Source: Sphingomicrobium arenosum
GTDB taxonomy: Bacteria > Pseudomonadota > Alphaproteobacteria > Sphingomonadales > Sphingomonadaceae
Assembly: GCF_026157085.1 (NCBI RefSeq)
Contig: NZ_JANPVN010000001.1
Location: 1-64,000, forward strand
Direction of reading: 5' to 3'
Length of the DNA stretch: 64,000 nt
A program made the translations under genes and the position numbers. Shown in pieces: positions 42,417 to 52,307 of the stretch. Numbering within the stretch: the first letter of the stretch is position 1; every line of letters begins with the position of its first letter. The notes under the pieces were generated by a model, which did not search any database, was not told where the DNA came from, and saw only the letters and a program-made list of their open reading frames with translations.

Positions 42417-45188
42417 ATGAAGAAGATCACCATGCTTCGTGGTGCGGTCACCGTCAGCGCGATGGCGCTCGGCACCGTGCTGGCCCAGCCCGCTTTTGCG
42501 CAGGCGCAGGATGAAGTGACGCAGGATGACGCCGATGCCGTCACCGGCCCGAGCGATTCGGCCAATGCCGATCCGGGCGACGCCATCGTCATCACCGGCC
42601 TTCGCGCCAGCCTCGAAAATTCCGTCGCGGCCAAGAAGTCGAACACCTCGATCGTCGAAGTCGTCAGCGCCGAGGACATCGGCAAGTTGCCCGACGTGTC
42701 GATCGCCGAAACCTTGTCGCGACTGCCTGGCCTTGCCACGCAGCGCCTCGACGGGCGCGCCAACGTGCTGTCGATCCGCGGTCTCGCACCCGACTTCACG
42801 ACGACGCTGCTCAACGGGCGCGAACAGGTCAGCGCCAACAACAACCGCGGCGTCGAATTCGACCAGTATCCGTCCGAGCTGATCAACGGTGCCGTCGTCT
42901 ACAAGACGCCCGACGCCAGCCTCATCGGCCAGGCACTGGGCGGCACCATCGACATGAAGACGGTGCGTCCGCTGACCCATGGTCGCGAGACCTTCGTGAT
43001 CGGGGGTCGCTACGAGTGGAACGATCTGGGCGAGATCAACCCCGATATCTCGAACAAGGGCTATCGCGCCAATGCGTCCTATATCGGCCTTAACGAGGCG
43101 GGCACGGTGGGCTGGGCGGTGGGCGCCGCGCTGATGAGCAGCCCGACCGCTGAAGAGCGCGTCCAGCTGTGGGGCTATCCGACCGATGGCGAGGGCAATT
43201 ACGGGCTCGGCGGTATCAAGCCTTACATCAAGTCGAACAAGCTCGACCGCTTCGGCCTGATGGGCGTGCTCGAATTCGAGCCGACCGAAGATGCGCACCT
43301 CACGCTCGATGGTTACTGGTCGCGTTTCAACGACAACCAGGTTCTGCGTGGCCTCGAGATTCCGCTGTTCTGGGGCGGTGCGGGCATCGAGGAAGGTTTT
43401 ACCATCGATCCCGAAACGAGGATTGTCGACAGCGGGACGTTCACGAACGTGAAGCCGCTGGTGCGCAACGACTTCGTCGATCGCGACAGCGAGATCTTCG
43501 CGGGCGGCGCCAACCTGCAATATGGCCTGTCGGAAGGTCTCGTGTTGGAACTCGACGCCGGTTATTCGCGCCTCGACAAGACCGAGGCCAATGCCGAAAT
43601 CTATCTCGGCACGGGTCGCGGCGACAGCGGCGGCATCCTCGACGACATCGATTTCACCTATGACGACAATTACATCCCGCAGTTCGACACCGCCGTCGAT
43701 TATGCGGACCCGAGCGTCATCTTCCTGACCGCGCCCCGTACCTGGTGCGGCAATCCCGAGGGGGACGGCACCTGTCAGGACGGCTTCATCAACACCCCGA
43801 CCATCGACGACGAGCTGATGAGCCTGCGCGCGCAGGTCACGAAGGAAGTCGGCATGGCCGACAGCCTTCGCGTTGGCGGCAATTACAGCGTGCGCAACAA
43901 GCAGCTGGTCGATGAGGGTTACCTGCTGACCAATGTCAATTTCCCGGCCAACACGCCGGTCCCCGCGGAGTTGCTCTACGATCCGGTCTCGCTGGGCTTC
44001 ATCGGCATCGACCGACTGATCGCGTTCGACAGCAAGGCCTATTACCGCGCGGGTAACTACACCGAGACCCCCGAGAGCAATTGGGAAGTCAATCGTTTCA
44101 AGAACCGCTACGATGTCACCGAAAAGGTGCTGACCGGCTTTGCCCAGTATAATTTCGACTGGATGCTCGGCAGCGTGCCGACGCGCGGCAATGTGGGGAT
44201 GCAGGTCGTGCACACCGACCAGGAAGCCGACGGCTTCGTCGTGCGCCGGGTGGACAATGACATCATCCTCGAGCCGGTGACCGACGGTGATACCTACACC
44301 GAGTTCCTGCCCAGCCTGAACGCCAATTTCGAGGTCATGGACGATACGTTCGTGCGTCTCGGCCTGGCGCGCGTGCTGGCGCGTCCGCGTCTCGACCAGC
44401 TCAACCCCGGTGGCGGGTTCGGTTATGACCAGTCGCGGGCGACCAGCGCCGACATCAACCAGTCGCCGTGGAGCGCGGATACGGGCAACGCCAGGCTGCG
44501 CCCGCTGATCGCCAACACGATCGACCTCGCGATCGAGAATTATTTCGCGCCGCGCGGTTATGTCTCGCTGACGGGCTTCTACAAAGATCTGGAGACCTAC
44601 ATCTATCGTCGTCAGACCGAGTTCGATTTCACCGGCTATCCCTACATCGGTCAGGAGCCCGCCATTTTCCGTGGGTTCAACAACCAGTGGAGCAATGACG
44701 GGTCGGGCAAGGTCTATGGTTTCGAATTCGCCGGCTCGCTGCCGTTCGAGGTGCTCTCGCCCTCGCTCGACGGCTTCGGCGTGTTCATGTCGGGGAGCTA
44801 CACCGACAGCGACGTGACGCAGGCCGAAGATGCCGACAGCACCCGTCTGCCGGGCCTGTCCGAATGGGTCGTCAACGGCACGGCCTATTATGAGAAGAAC
44901 GGCATCCAGGCGCGTGTCTCGGCGCGCTATCGTTCGGAATTCCTTGCCGAAGTGTCGGGGCTGAGCCTGTCGCGCGACTTCGACATCGCCGAAGCCGAGC
45001 TGCTGCTCGATGCGCAGATCGGTTACGAATTCCAGCCGGGCTCAAGCCTCGAGGGGCTGTCGATCCTCGCCACGGGGTCGAACCTCACCAACGAGCCGTT
45101 CGTGACCTATCGCAACGAGGAGTATCTCGTCCGCGACTACAACAATTACGGACGGACCTTCTCGGTCGGCTTCAACTATCGCTTCTAG
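42417..45188 (+). CDS. TonB-dependent outer membrane receptor, maltodextrin type
   Basis: 923 residues. Signal peptide MKKITMLRGAVTVSAMALGT then VLAQPAFAQ. The TonB-box region (IVITGLRASLENSVAAKKSN) and plug follow (VVSAEDIGKLPDVSIAETLS, RLPGLATQRLDGR), then a 22-strand-type barrel ending in GRTFSVGFNYRF with terminal Phe. The plug wording is that of the Caulobacter and Xanthomonas carbohydrate receptors. A ribosome binding site (AAGGAA) precedes the ATG. It heads an operon of a halogenase-like flavoprotein and three glucosidases, so an alpha-glucan oligosaccharide is the likely ligand. Confidence 0.92.
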   Translation: MKKITMLRGAVTVSAMALGTVLAQPAFAQAQDEVTQDDADAVTGPSDSANADPGDAIVITGLRASLENSVAAKKSNTSIVEVVSAEDIGKLPDVSIAETLSRLPGLATQRLDGRANVLSIRGLAPDFTTTLLNGREQVSANNNRGVEFDQYPSELINGAVVYKTPDASLIGQALGGTIDMKTVRPLTHGRETFVIGGRYEWNDLGEINPDISNKGYRANASYIGLNEAGTVGWAVGAALMSSPTAEERVQLWGYPTDGEGNYGLGGIKPYIKSNKLDRFGLMGVLEFEPTEDAHLTLDGYWSRFNDNQVLRGLEIPLFWGGAGIEEGFTIDPETRIVDSGTFTNVKPLVRNDFVDRDSEIFAGGANLQYGLSEGLVLELDAGYSRLDKTEANAEIYLGTGRGDSGGILDDIDFTYDDNYIPQFDTAVDYADPSVIFLTAPRTWCGNPEGDGTCQDGFINTPTIDDELMSLRAQVTKEVGMADSLRVGGNYSVRNKQLVDEGYLLTNVNFPANTPVPAELLYDPVSLGFIGIDRLIAFDSKAYYRAGNYTETPESNWEVNRFKNRYDVTEKVLTGFAQYNFDWMLGSVPTRGNVGMQVVHTDQEADGFVVRRVDNDIILEPVTDGDTYTEFLPSLNANFEVMDDTFVRLGLARVLARPRLDQLNPGGGFGYDQSRATSADINQSPWSADTGNARLRPLIANTIDLAIENYFAPRGYVSLTGFYKDLETYIYRRQTEFDFTGYPYIGQEPAIFRGFNNQWSNDGSGKVYGFEFAGSLPFEVLSPSLDGFGVFMSGSYTDSDVTQAEDADSTRLPGLSEWVVNGTAYYEKNGIQARVSARYRSEFLAEVSGLSLSRDFDIAEAELLLDAQIGYEFQPGSSLEGLSILATGSNLTNEPFVTYRNEEYLVRDYNNYGRTFSVGFNYRF

Positions 45189-45216
45189 GCGGTATGCCAA
45201 GGGTTGAACGGACCGT

Positions 45217-45240
45217 CGCCGCCCCCTCCCCGGGGCGGCG
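45217..45240 (+). promoter_or_regulatory. GC-rich intercistronic hairpin downstream of the receptor gene
   Basis: CGCCGCCCC pairs with GGGGCGGCG around a 6-base loop, a 9-bp fully G-C stem in the 85-bp gap before the halogenase-like gene. No T-run follows. It probably protects the receptor message from 3' decay and lets the receptor be made in excess. Confidence 0.6.
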
Positions 45241-45273
45241 GCGGGCCGGGCAATCACGAGAAGGAGCGCGGGC

Positions 45274-46797
45274 ATGAGCGAGCAGCGGATAGAGACGGTC
45301 ACGATCGTCGGCGGTGGGACCGCCGGCTGGATGGCGGCGATCGCGCTGGCGCGCGTGCTCGGCCACCAGGTCAAGGTGACGCTGGTGGAATCCGATGCGA
45401 TCGGCACCGTGGGGGTGGGCGAAGCGACCATCCCGCCGATCAAGGAATTCAACGCGATGGTCGGGCTCGACGAGGATGAATTCCTGCGCGAGTCCAAGGC
45501 CAGCTTCAAGCTCGGGATCGAGTTTGTCGGCTGGGGCGATGCGGACAGCCGCTACACGCATCTGTTCGGCGCTCAGGGGCAGTCGCTGGGGCTGTCGGAA
45601 TTTTCGCAATATTGGCTGCGCGGGCGCGAAGAAGACATCGCGCAATCATTCGAACATTATTCGCTGACCGGCGCGGCGGCGCGCGAGTTCAAGATGGCTC
45701 GTGTCGGTGCCATCAAGGGTACCCGGCTCAGCGGGATGACCTACGCCTTTCATTTCGATGCGGGCCTCTATGCGCGATACCTGCGCCGCGAAGCCGAAAA
45801 GCTCGGCGTGACGCGCATCGAGGGTAAGGTCGAGGCGGTCGAGCGCGATGACGAAACCGGGTTCGTCCGCGCGGCCGAGCTTGATGACGGACGCCGCGTC
45901 GAGGGCGAGTTCTTCATCGATTGCTCGGGTTTTCGAGCATTGCTGATCGGCGAGACGATGGGGGCCGAGTATCGCGACTGGACCCATTGGCTGCCCTGCG
46001 ACAGGGCGATCGCGGTGCCGAGCGAGAATGGCGCGCGGCTTCGTCCCTATACGCAGTCCATTGCCCATGCCGCGGGCTGGCAGTGGCGCATCCCGCTCCA
46101 GCATCGCACCGGCAACGGCCATGTCTATTCCTCGGCGCACATGGACGAGGACGAGGCGACGCGCCTCCTTCTCGACACGATCGAGGGTGCGCCGCTCGAC
46201 GATCCGCGCATGATCGAATTTACCACGGGGACGCGGCCCGAGCAGTGGAACGGCAACGTCGCTGCCTTGGGCCTTGCCGCCGGCTTTCTGGAACCACTGG
46301 AGAGCACGTCGATCCACCTTATTCAGGCCGGGATCAGGAGGCTGCTCAGCCTGTGGCCGGACAAGAACTGCGACCCCTCGCTCATTGCCGAATTCAACGC
46401 GCATATGGCGGGCCAATATGAGGCGACCCGCGACTTCATCATCGCGCATTATCACGTCAATCGGCGGCCCGAACCTTTCTGGCGCGAGATGGCTTCGATG
46501 GACATTCCCGACAGCCTGAAATTCAAACTCGACGTCTTCCGGGCCTCGGGGAAAAGCTATCGATACGCAGACGAATTGTTCACCGACGTTGCTTGGTTCC
46601 AGGTCCTCAACGGCCAGGGCGTACGGCCCGAGCGCTACCACCCGCTTGCCGACAAGATTTCGTCCGAGCAGCTCGGCGCTTTCCTCGGCGACATCGAATC
46701 GGTCGTCGACCGTGCCGCGGGGCAATTGCCGACACATGAGGATTTCCTGCGCTCGATCGGCGCAGAATTGACGCTTGCCGAGGAGATGGCCGGATGA
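45274..46797 (+). CDS. Tryptophan halogenase-family FAD protein
   Basis: 507 residues. FAD-binding start VTIVGGGTAGWMAAIALARV, the block VGVGEATIPPIKEFN, the lysine-containing ASFKLGIEFVGWG (matching the catalytic-lysine region of PrnA-type halogenases), and GWQWRIPL, the family's G-W-x-W-x-I-P motif. It is therefore a flavin-dependent halogenase fold with key motifs kept. Members of this family recur beside carbohydrate TonB-dependent receptors in Caulobacter and Xanthomonas relatives, where no halogenation product is known to me, so the substrate is uncertain. Its stop overlaps the next start (ATGA). Confidence 0.85.
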   Translation: MSEQRIETVTIVGGGTAGWMAAIALARVLGHQVKVTLVESDAIGTVGVGEATIPPIKEFNAMVGLDEDEFLRESKASFKLGIEFVGWGDADSRYTHLFGAQGQSLGLSEFSQYWLRGREEDIAQSFEHYSLTGAAAREFKMARVGAIKGTRLSGMTYAFHFDAGLYARYLRREAEKLGVTRIEGKVEAVERDDETGFVRAAELDDGRRVEGEFFIDCSGFRALLIGETMGAEYRDWTHWLPCDRAIAVPSENGARLRPYTQSIAHAAGWQWRIPLQHRTGNGHVYSSAHMDEDEATRLLLDTIEGAPLDDPRMIEFTTGTRPEQWNGNVAALGLAAGFLEPLESTSIHLIQAGIRRLLSLWPDKNCDPSLIAEFNAHMAGQYEATRDFIIAHYHVNRRPEPFWREMASMDIPDSLKFKLDVFRASGKSYRYADELFTDVAWFQVLNGQGVRPERYHPLADKISSEQLGAFLGDIESVVDRAAGQLPTHEDFLRSIGAELTLAEEMAG

Positions 46798-48584
46798 TGA
46801 CCCTGTTGGCAGCGATCGCGCTGGCCCAAGCCGCGCCTGGCTATGGCGATGGCGCCGACTATCGTGCGCGGCCGCCCGAGGACGAGATCGTCTATTTCGT
46901 GCTGCCCGACCGCTTCGATAATGGCGATCCAGCCAATGACCGGGGCGGCATCGAGGGCGGCAAGTTCGACCATGGCTTCGATCCGGCAAGCCGCGCCTTC
47001 TACAATGGCGGCGATCTGGCCGGGCTGACGCGGCGGCTAGATTATCTCGAGGAACTTGGCATCACCGCCATCTGGTTCGCGCCCATCTTCAAGAACAAGG
47101 CCGTGCAGGGCGGTCCGGGGCAGGAGAGCTCGGGTTATCACGGCTATTGGGTGACCGACTTCACCTCGGTCGACCCGCATTTCGGGACCAATGAAGAATT
47201 CGATGCCTTCGTCGATGCGGCGCATGCGCGCGGCATGAAGGTCTATATGGACATCATCACCAACCACACCGCCGACGTGATCAACTATCGCGATGGCGGG
47301 GATTATTCCTATCGAAGCCTGGCCGATTATCCTTACTCGACGCGGGGCGGGGTCGACGGCGAGGCGATCAACGAGGGCTTTGCCGGCGATCAGGTAATGA
47401 CGGTCGAGAATTTCACCCGGCTGACCGACCCCAATTACGCCTATGAGGTCGTGATTCCCGAGGGCGAGCGCGATGTTAAGGTGCCCGCCTGGCTCAACGA
47501 TCCCATCTATTATCACAATCGCGGCGACACGACCTTCAAGGGCGAGAATTCGCTCTATGGCGACTTTGTCGGATTGGACGATCTTTTCACCGAGAACCCG
47601 CTGGTAATGGGCGGGATGATCGAGATTTTCGGCGACTGGATCGATCGGTTCGGGGTCGACGGGTTTCGTATCGACACCGCGCGGCACGTGAACAACGAAT
47701 TTTGGCAGGCCTTCCTGCCCGCGATGGAAGCGCGGTCGGAAGCGGCGGGCATTCCGCATTTCCACATGTTCGGCGAGGTATATTCGGACGAGACGACGCC
47801 CGGCTATCTGGCGCGCTACACGCACATGGCGGCCTTTCCCGCGCTGCTCGACTTCGCTTTCTCGGCGAGCGCGATCGAGACGATCGGGGGCGAGGCGGGG
47901 ACCGATGTGTGGGCGCGCCTGTTCGAAGAGGATGTGCTCTATCGCGGCGGGTTCGAGACGGCGAAAACGCTGCCGACCTTCCTCGGCAATCACGACAAGG
48001 GGCGCTTTTCGGGGCTGATCAAGGAACGGCGGCCCGATATCTCGCAGGACGAACTGCTCAAACGCGTGATGCTCGGCCATGCCATGCTGCTGACCCTGCG
48101 GGGGTCGCCGGTCATCTATTATGGCGCCGAACAAGGCTTCGTGTCCGACGGCAACGACCAGCTGGCGCGCGAGACGATGTTCCCGAGCCGGGTGGCCGAA
48201 TATAATGACAATGATCTTCTCGGCACCGAGGCGACGACGGCGGAAGAGAATTTCGACCGCGAGCATCCGCTTTATCGAGAGATCGCGCGGCTGGCGGGCT
48301 TGCGGAAGGCTAGCCCCGCGCTGCGGCAGGGTCGGCAGGTGACGCGCGGTTATGGCGAGACGCCGGGGCTGTTCGCGGCCTCGCGCTTTGATCCGCAAAC
48401 AGGGCGCGAGGTGCTGCTTCTCTTCAACACGAGCAACGAGGCGATCGACGGGCAGGTGCTGGTCGAGACGGGATCGATGGAATGGACGAGCCTTGTGGGG
48501 GAATGCGTATCGACGAGTTCGGCGCCCGGCAGCGTGCGCTACGCGCTGCCCCCGCTCGGCTATGCGATGTGCGAGGCGAAATGA
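46794..48584 (+). CDS. Secreted GH13 alpha-amylase-family enzyme
   Basis: 596 residues with a short signal peptide (MMTLLAAIALAQA). GH13 motifs in order: VYMDIITNHTADVI, GVDGFRIDTARHVNNEFW with the nucleophile Asp, HMFGEVYSDETTPG with the acid-base Glu, and FLGNHDKGRFSGLI. The start RPPEDEIVYFVLPDRFDNGD is that of the neopullulanase/cyclomaltodextrinase-like periplasmic amylases. It should cut maltodextrins brought in by the receptor. ATG 46794 overlaps the previous stop; Met 46797 is an equally possible start. Its stop overlaps the next start as ATGA. Confidence 0.9.
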   Translation: MMTLLAAIALAQAAPGYGDGADYRARPPEDEIVYFVLPDRFDNGDPANDRGGIEGGKFDHGFDPASRAFYNGGDLAGLTRRLDYLEELGITAIWFAPIFKNKAVQGGPGQESSGYHGYWVTDFTSVDPHFGTNEEFDAFVDAAHARGMKVYMDIITNHTADVINYRDGGDYSYRSLADYPYSTRGGVDGEAINEGFAGDQVMTVENFTRLTDPNYAYEVVIPEGERDVKVPAWLNDPIYYHNRGDTTFKGENSLYGDFVGLDDLFTENPLVMGGMIEIFGDWIDRFGVDGFRIDTARHVNNEFWQAFLPAMEARSEAAGIPHFHMFGEVYSDETTPGYLARYTHMAAFPALLDFAFSASAIETIGGEAGTDVWARLFEEDVLYRGGFETAKTLPTFLGNHDKGRFSGLIKERRPDISQDELLKRVMLGHAMLLTLRGSPVIYYGAEQGFVSDGNDQLARETMFPSRVAEYNDNDLLGTEATTAEENFDREHPLYREIARLAGLRKASPALRQGRQVTRGYGETPGLFAASRFDPQTGREVLLLFNTSNEAIDGQVLVETGSMEWTSLVGECVSTSSAPGSVRYALPPLGYAMCEAK

Positions 48585-50188
48585 GTGAGGCGTTCGTAAA
48601 AGGCTGCGAGGGCCTGCCATGGTGGCGGGGCGCGGTGATCTACCAGGTTTATCCGCGCAGTTTTCGCGATTCCAATGGCGATGGGATCGGCGATCTCGCC
48701 GGGATCACCGAGAAGATGGAGCATATCGCTTCGCTCGGCTGCGATGGCTTGTGGGTCAGCCCCTTCTTCACCTCGCCGATGGCCGATTTCGGTTATGACG
48801 TCGCGGACTATCGCGGGGTCGATCCGATCTTCGGCGATCTCGGCGATTTCGACGCGATGGTGGCGCGCGCGCATGACCTCGGGCTCAAGGTCATCATCGA
48901 CCAGGTCTATAGCCACACCAGCATCGAGCACGCCTGGTTCGAGGAGAGCCGCCAGAGCCGGGACAATGCCAAGGCCGACTGGTATGTCTGGGCCGATCCC
49001 AAGCCCGATGGTTCGCCGCCCAACAATTGGCAGTCGGTGTTCGGCGGCCCCAGCTGGACGTGGGACGCGCGGCGCGGGCAATATTACCTCCACAATTTCC
49101 TGAAAGAGCAGCCCGACCTCAACGTGCATCACCCTGAGGTGCAGGAGGCGCTGTTGCAGGTCGCGCGCTTCTGGCTCGACCGGGGCGTGGACGGGTTCCG
49201 GCTCGATGCGCTGAACTTCGCGATGCACGACCGCGCGCTGACCGACAATCCGCCGGTGGCTGAGCCCAAGCAGCGCACGCGCAGCTTCGATTTCCAGCAT
49301 CATTATCATAATCAGTCGCAGCCCGAGCTGATCGGCTTTATCGAGCGGATCGCCGAGGTGATGAACGGCTATGGCGCGCGCTTCACGCTGGCCGAGGTGG
49401 GCGGCGAACAGGCGGCGCGCGAGATGAAAGAATTCACGCACGGGCAGGACCGGCTGAACAGTGCCTATGGCTTCGATTATCTCTACGCCGACAAGCTGAC
49501 GCCGCAGCTGGTGCGCGAGGCCATCGCGAGCTGGCCGGGCGAGGAAGGCGAGGGATGGCCGAGCTGGGCCTTTTCCAATCATGACGCGCCGCGCTTTGCC
49601 TCCCGCTGGTGGGGCGAGGAAGAGCGGCCGCGGGCGGTGAAGACCGCCTTGGCGTTGCTGATGTGCCTCAAGGGCAATGCGATCCTTTATCAGGGCGAGG
49701 AACTGGGGCTGCCGCAGGCCGAGGTGGCCTATGAGGATTTGCAGGACCCCGAGGCAATCGCCAACTGGCCGTTGACGCTGGGACGCGACGGCGCGCGCAC
49801 GCCGATGACATGGACGGACAGCGCGTGCGCGGGGTTCGGTTCGACCGACAGTTGGCTGCCGATCGCGGGGCCGCACCGGGCGATGCATGTCGCGGCGCAG
49901 GAAGCTGATGCCGAGAGCATCCTGCATTGGACGCGCAAGGTAATTGCCTTGCGCAACGCGCATGAGGCGCTGCGCTGCGGTGAAGTCGAGGTGATCGACG
50001 AGGGCGGCGACCTGCTCGCTTTCGAACGGCGCCACGCGGGACATCGGATCGCCTGTTATTTCAACCTGACGGCGGCGCCGCTGGCGCTGCCCGAGGTCAG
50101 CGGTTCGGTGCTGCTGGCAACCGGCGATGTCGCCCCCGACCAGCGCGAGCTCGCTGCATTTTCCGCCCTCATCGTGGAGACCCAATGA
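48581..50188 (+). CDS. GH13 alpha-glucosidase (cytoplasmic oligo-1,6 or maltose type)
   Basis: 535 residues. I start at ATG 48581, overlapping the preceding stop (ATGA); a longer frame only shadows the amylase gene. Motifs: WWRGAVIYQVYPRSFRDSNG, IIDQVYSHTSIEHAWF, GVDGFRLDALNFAMHD (nucleophile), FTLAEVGGEQA (acid-base) and AFSNHDAPRFASRW. The chain is typical of AglA/MalZ-type alpha-glucosidases without a signal peptide, so it releases glucose inside the cell. Its stop overlaps the GH97 start. Confidence 0.9.
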   Translation: MSEAFVKGCEGLPWWRGAVIYQVYPRSFRDSNGDGIGDLAGITEKMEHIASLGCDGLWVSPFFTSPMADFGYDVADYRGVDPIFGDLGDFDAMVARAHDLGLKVIIDQVYSHTSIEHAWFEESRQSRDNAKADWYVWADPKPDGSPPNNWQSVFGGPSWTWDARRGQYYLHNFLKEQPDLNVHHPEVQEALLQVARFWLDRGVDGFRLDALNFAMHDRALTDNPPVAEPKQRTRSFDFQHHYHNQSQPELIGFIERIAEVMNGYGARFTLAEVGGEQAAREMKEFTHGQDRLNSAYGFDYLYADKLTPQLVREAIASWPGEEGEGWPSWAFSNHDAPRFASRWWGEEERPRAVKTALALLMCLKGNAILYQGEELGLPQAEVAYEDLQDPEAIANWPLTLGRDGARTPMTWTDSACAGFGSTDSWLPIAGPHRAMHVAAQEADAESILHWTRKVIALRNAHEALRCGEVEVIDEGGDLLAFERRHAGHRIACYFNLTAAPLALPEVSGSVLLATGDVAPDQRELAAFSALIVETQ

Positions 50189-52218
50189 TCCAACGCCTCG
50201 CCCTCGGGCTCGCCGCCGCGTTAGTCGCGCTTCCCTCGACCGCACTGGCCGAGGAGGTGGTGACGTCGCCCGACGGGCGCTTGGTGCTGACGGTCGACGT
50301 CAATGGCGAGGGGCGGCCCTTTTATCGCGTGGAGCTCGACGGCGCAGCGGTGATCGCCGACAGCCGGCTGGGGTTCCTGATGGCCGATCAGGACAAGCTC
50401 GAGCGGCGGCTGGGAATCGTCGCGGCAGCGACGGGAAGCCATGACGAGACGTGGGAGCAGCCGTGGGGCGAGAAGCGCTTCGTGCGCGATGCCCACAACC
50501 AGCTGTCGGTGACGTTCCGCGAGGACAGCGAGGAGCGCCGCGAGTTCGGCGTCACCTTTCGCGTCTTCGATGACGGCGTGGGGTTTCGCTATGACTTCGA
50601 GCATGCCTCGCTGGGCGAGACGATCCGCATCGCGGACGAGCTGACCGAGTTTAATTTTGCAGACGACGGCACGGCTTGGTGGATCCCGGCGGGCGAGTGG
50701 AACCGCTACGAATATCTCTACGAGGAAACGCCAATCTCGGGCGTCTCGATGGTGCATACGCCCTTTACGGTAAAGCTGGCGGGCGGCACCCATGTGGCGA
50801 TTCACGAGGCGGCGCTGGTCGACTTTGCCGGCATGTGGGTCAAGCGCACGACGGGGACGAATTTTCGCGTCACGCTGGCGCCGACGGGATCGAGCGCCGC
50901 GCGGGTCGAGCGCGCCAACGGTTTTTCGACGCCGTGGCGGACGCTGACGATCGCCGACGATGCGGCGGGGCTGGCAAACAGCGATATCATCTTGAACCTT
51001 AACGAGCCCAACAAGCTTGGCGACATGAGCTGGTTCACCCCGCACAAATATGTCGGGGTCTGGTGGAGCCTGCACCTCGACGAGGAAAGTTGGGGGTCGG
51101 GCGCGAAACATGGCGCCACCACCGCCAATGTGAAGCGCTACATCGATTTTGCCGCCGAACATGGATTTGAGGGTGTGCTGGTCGAAGGCTGGAATCTGGG
51201 CTGGGACGGCAATTGGTTCTTCAACGGGGCCGAATTCAGCTTCACCGAGGCCTATCCCGATTACGACTTCGAGGACCTGGCGCGCTATGCCGCCGAGAAG
51301 GGCGTGCCCATCGTCGGGCATCACGAGACGTCGGGCGATGTCGGCAATTACGAGGCGCAGCTCGAGGCCGGGCTCGATCTCATGCAGGCGCGCGGGGTGG
51401 GGGCGATCAAGTCGGGCTATGTCACCGACGCCTGCAACCTTCGCTACGTGCACGAGGACGGACGCGAAACGCGCGAATGCACCGAAAGCCAGGTGATGCA
51501 GCGCCACCATCTCAAGGTCGTCACCGAGGCGGCCAAGCGGCACATCGTCATCAACCCGCACGAGCCGGTGAAGGATACGGGGTTGCGGCGCACCTATCCC
51601 AACTGGGTGACGCGCGAGGGCGCGCGCGGGATGGAGTTCAATGCCTGGGGCGCTCCGCCCAATGGCCCCGATCATGTGCCGACGATGGTATTCACGCGGC
51701 TCCTGTCGAGCCCGATGGATTATACGCCGGGGATCGTCAGCCTCGAGGGGCGCGGGCAGCCGCTGCAGATGACGCAGGCGCGCAACCTTGCCGAATATGT
51801 GCTGGTCTATTCGCCCCTGCAGATGGTGGCCGACCTGCCCGAACATTATGCCGAGCATCCCCAGGCGTTCGAGTTCATCAAGCGCGTGCCCGCCGATTGG
51901 GCGGACAGCCGCGTGCTGATGGGCGAGGTGGGCGATTATGTCGTCACCGCGCGCAAGGATGCCGATAGCGAGGACTGGTTCGTCGGTGGCGGCACCAATG
52001 AGGAAGAGCGCATCGTGCGCCTTCCGCTCGACTTCCTCGACCCCGACAAAGACTATGTAATGCACGCCTGGCTCGATGCACCCGACGCGCATTTCGATGG
52101 GCCGACCCGCTTCAACATGTTCGTCCCCAAGGGTGAAGCCGTGCCATCGGATCTCGAATGGCTGACGGTGGGCATGCGGGCTGGCGGAGGCTTTGCGCTT
52201 CACTTCGAAGCACAGTAA
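50185..52218 (+). CDS. GH97 alpha-glucosidase, inverting SusB type
   Basis: 677 residues with a signal peptide (MIQRLALGLAAALVALPSTA then LA). The N-terminal beta-sandwich is followed by a TIM barrel from about residue 285 (YVGVWWSLHLDEESWGSG). The block HIVINPHEPVKDTGLRRTYP followed by NWVTREGARGMEFNAWG carries the Glu residues of the inverting branch, and HHETSGD is also present. The retaining branch's nucleophile Asp motif is replaced by GAIKSGY. By analogy to SusB it removes glucose from alpha-glucans in the periplasm. Last gene of the overlapping run from the halogenase. Confidence 0.9.
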   Translation: MIQRLALGLAAALVALPSTALAEEVVTSPDGRLVLTVDVNGEGRPFYRVELDGAAVIADSRLGFLMADQDKLERRLGIVAAATGSHDETWEQPWGEKRFVRDAHNQLSVTFREDSEERREFGVTFRVFDDGVGFRYDFEHASLGETIRIADELTEFNFADDGTAWWIPAGEWNRYEYLYEETPISGVSMVHTPFTVKLAGGTHVAIHEAALVDFAGMWVKRTTGTNFRVTLAPTGSSAARVERANGFSTPWRTLTIADDAAGLANSDIILNLNEPNKLGDMSWFTPHKYVGVWWSLHLDEESWGSGAKHGATTANVKRYIDFAAEHGFEGVLVEGWNLGWDGNWFFNGAEFSFTEAYPDYDFEDLARYAAEKGVPIVGHHETSGDVGNYEAQLEAGLDLMQARGVGAIKSGYVTDACNLRYVHEDGRETRECTESQVMQRHHLKVVTEAAKRHIVINPHEPVKDTGLRRTYPNWVTREGARGMEFNAWGAPPNGPDHVPTMVFTRLLSSPMDYTPGIVSLEGRGQPLQMTQARNLAEYVLVYSPLQMVADLPEHYAEHPQAFEFIKRVPADWADSRVLMGEVGDYVVTARKDADSEDWFVGGGTNEEERIVRLPLDFLDPDKDYVMHAWLDAPDAHFDGPTRFNMFVPKGEAVPSDLEWLTVGMRAGGGFALHFEAQ

Positions 52219-52307
52219 GGCGTAGCGTCTCGGGAACGAACAGGGGGTTTCCAGCGCTGCCACGAGGTGGCAGGGAGGCTTTGCTGTGTGAACGTTCCCA
52301 CCGCTAG
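52219..52307. promoter_or_regulatory. Gap before zwf with paired GGGAACG/CGTTCCC arms and a small hairpin
   Basis: GGGAACG (52232-52238) and CGTTCCC (52293-52299) are inverted across about 54 bases, with CTGCCAC-GAG-GTGGCAG (52257-52273) as an inner hairpin. They may form a transcript-ending structure for the glucosidase run or regulatory arms for the ED operon. No T-run is seen. Confidence 0.4.
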
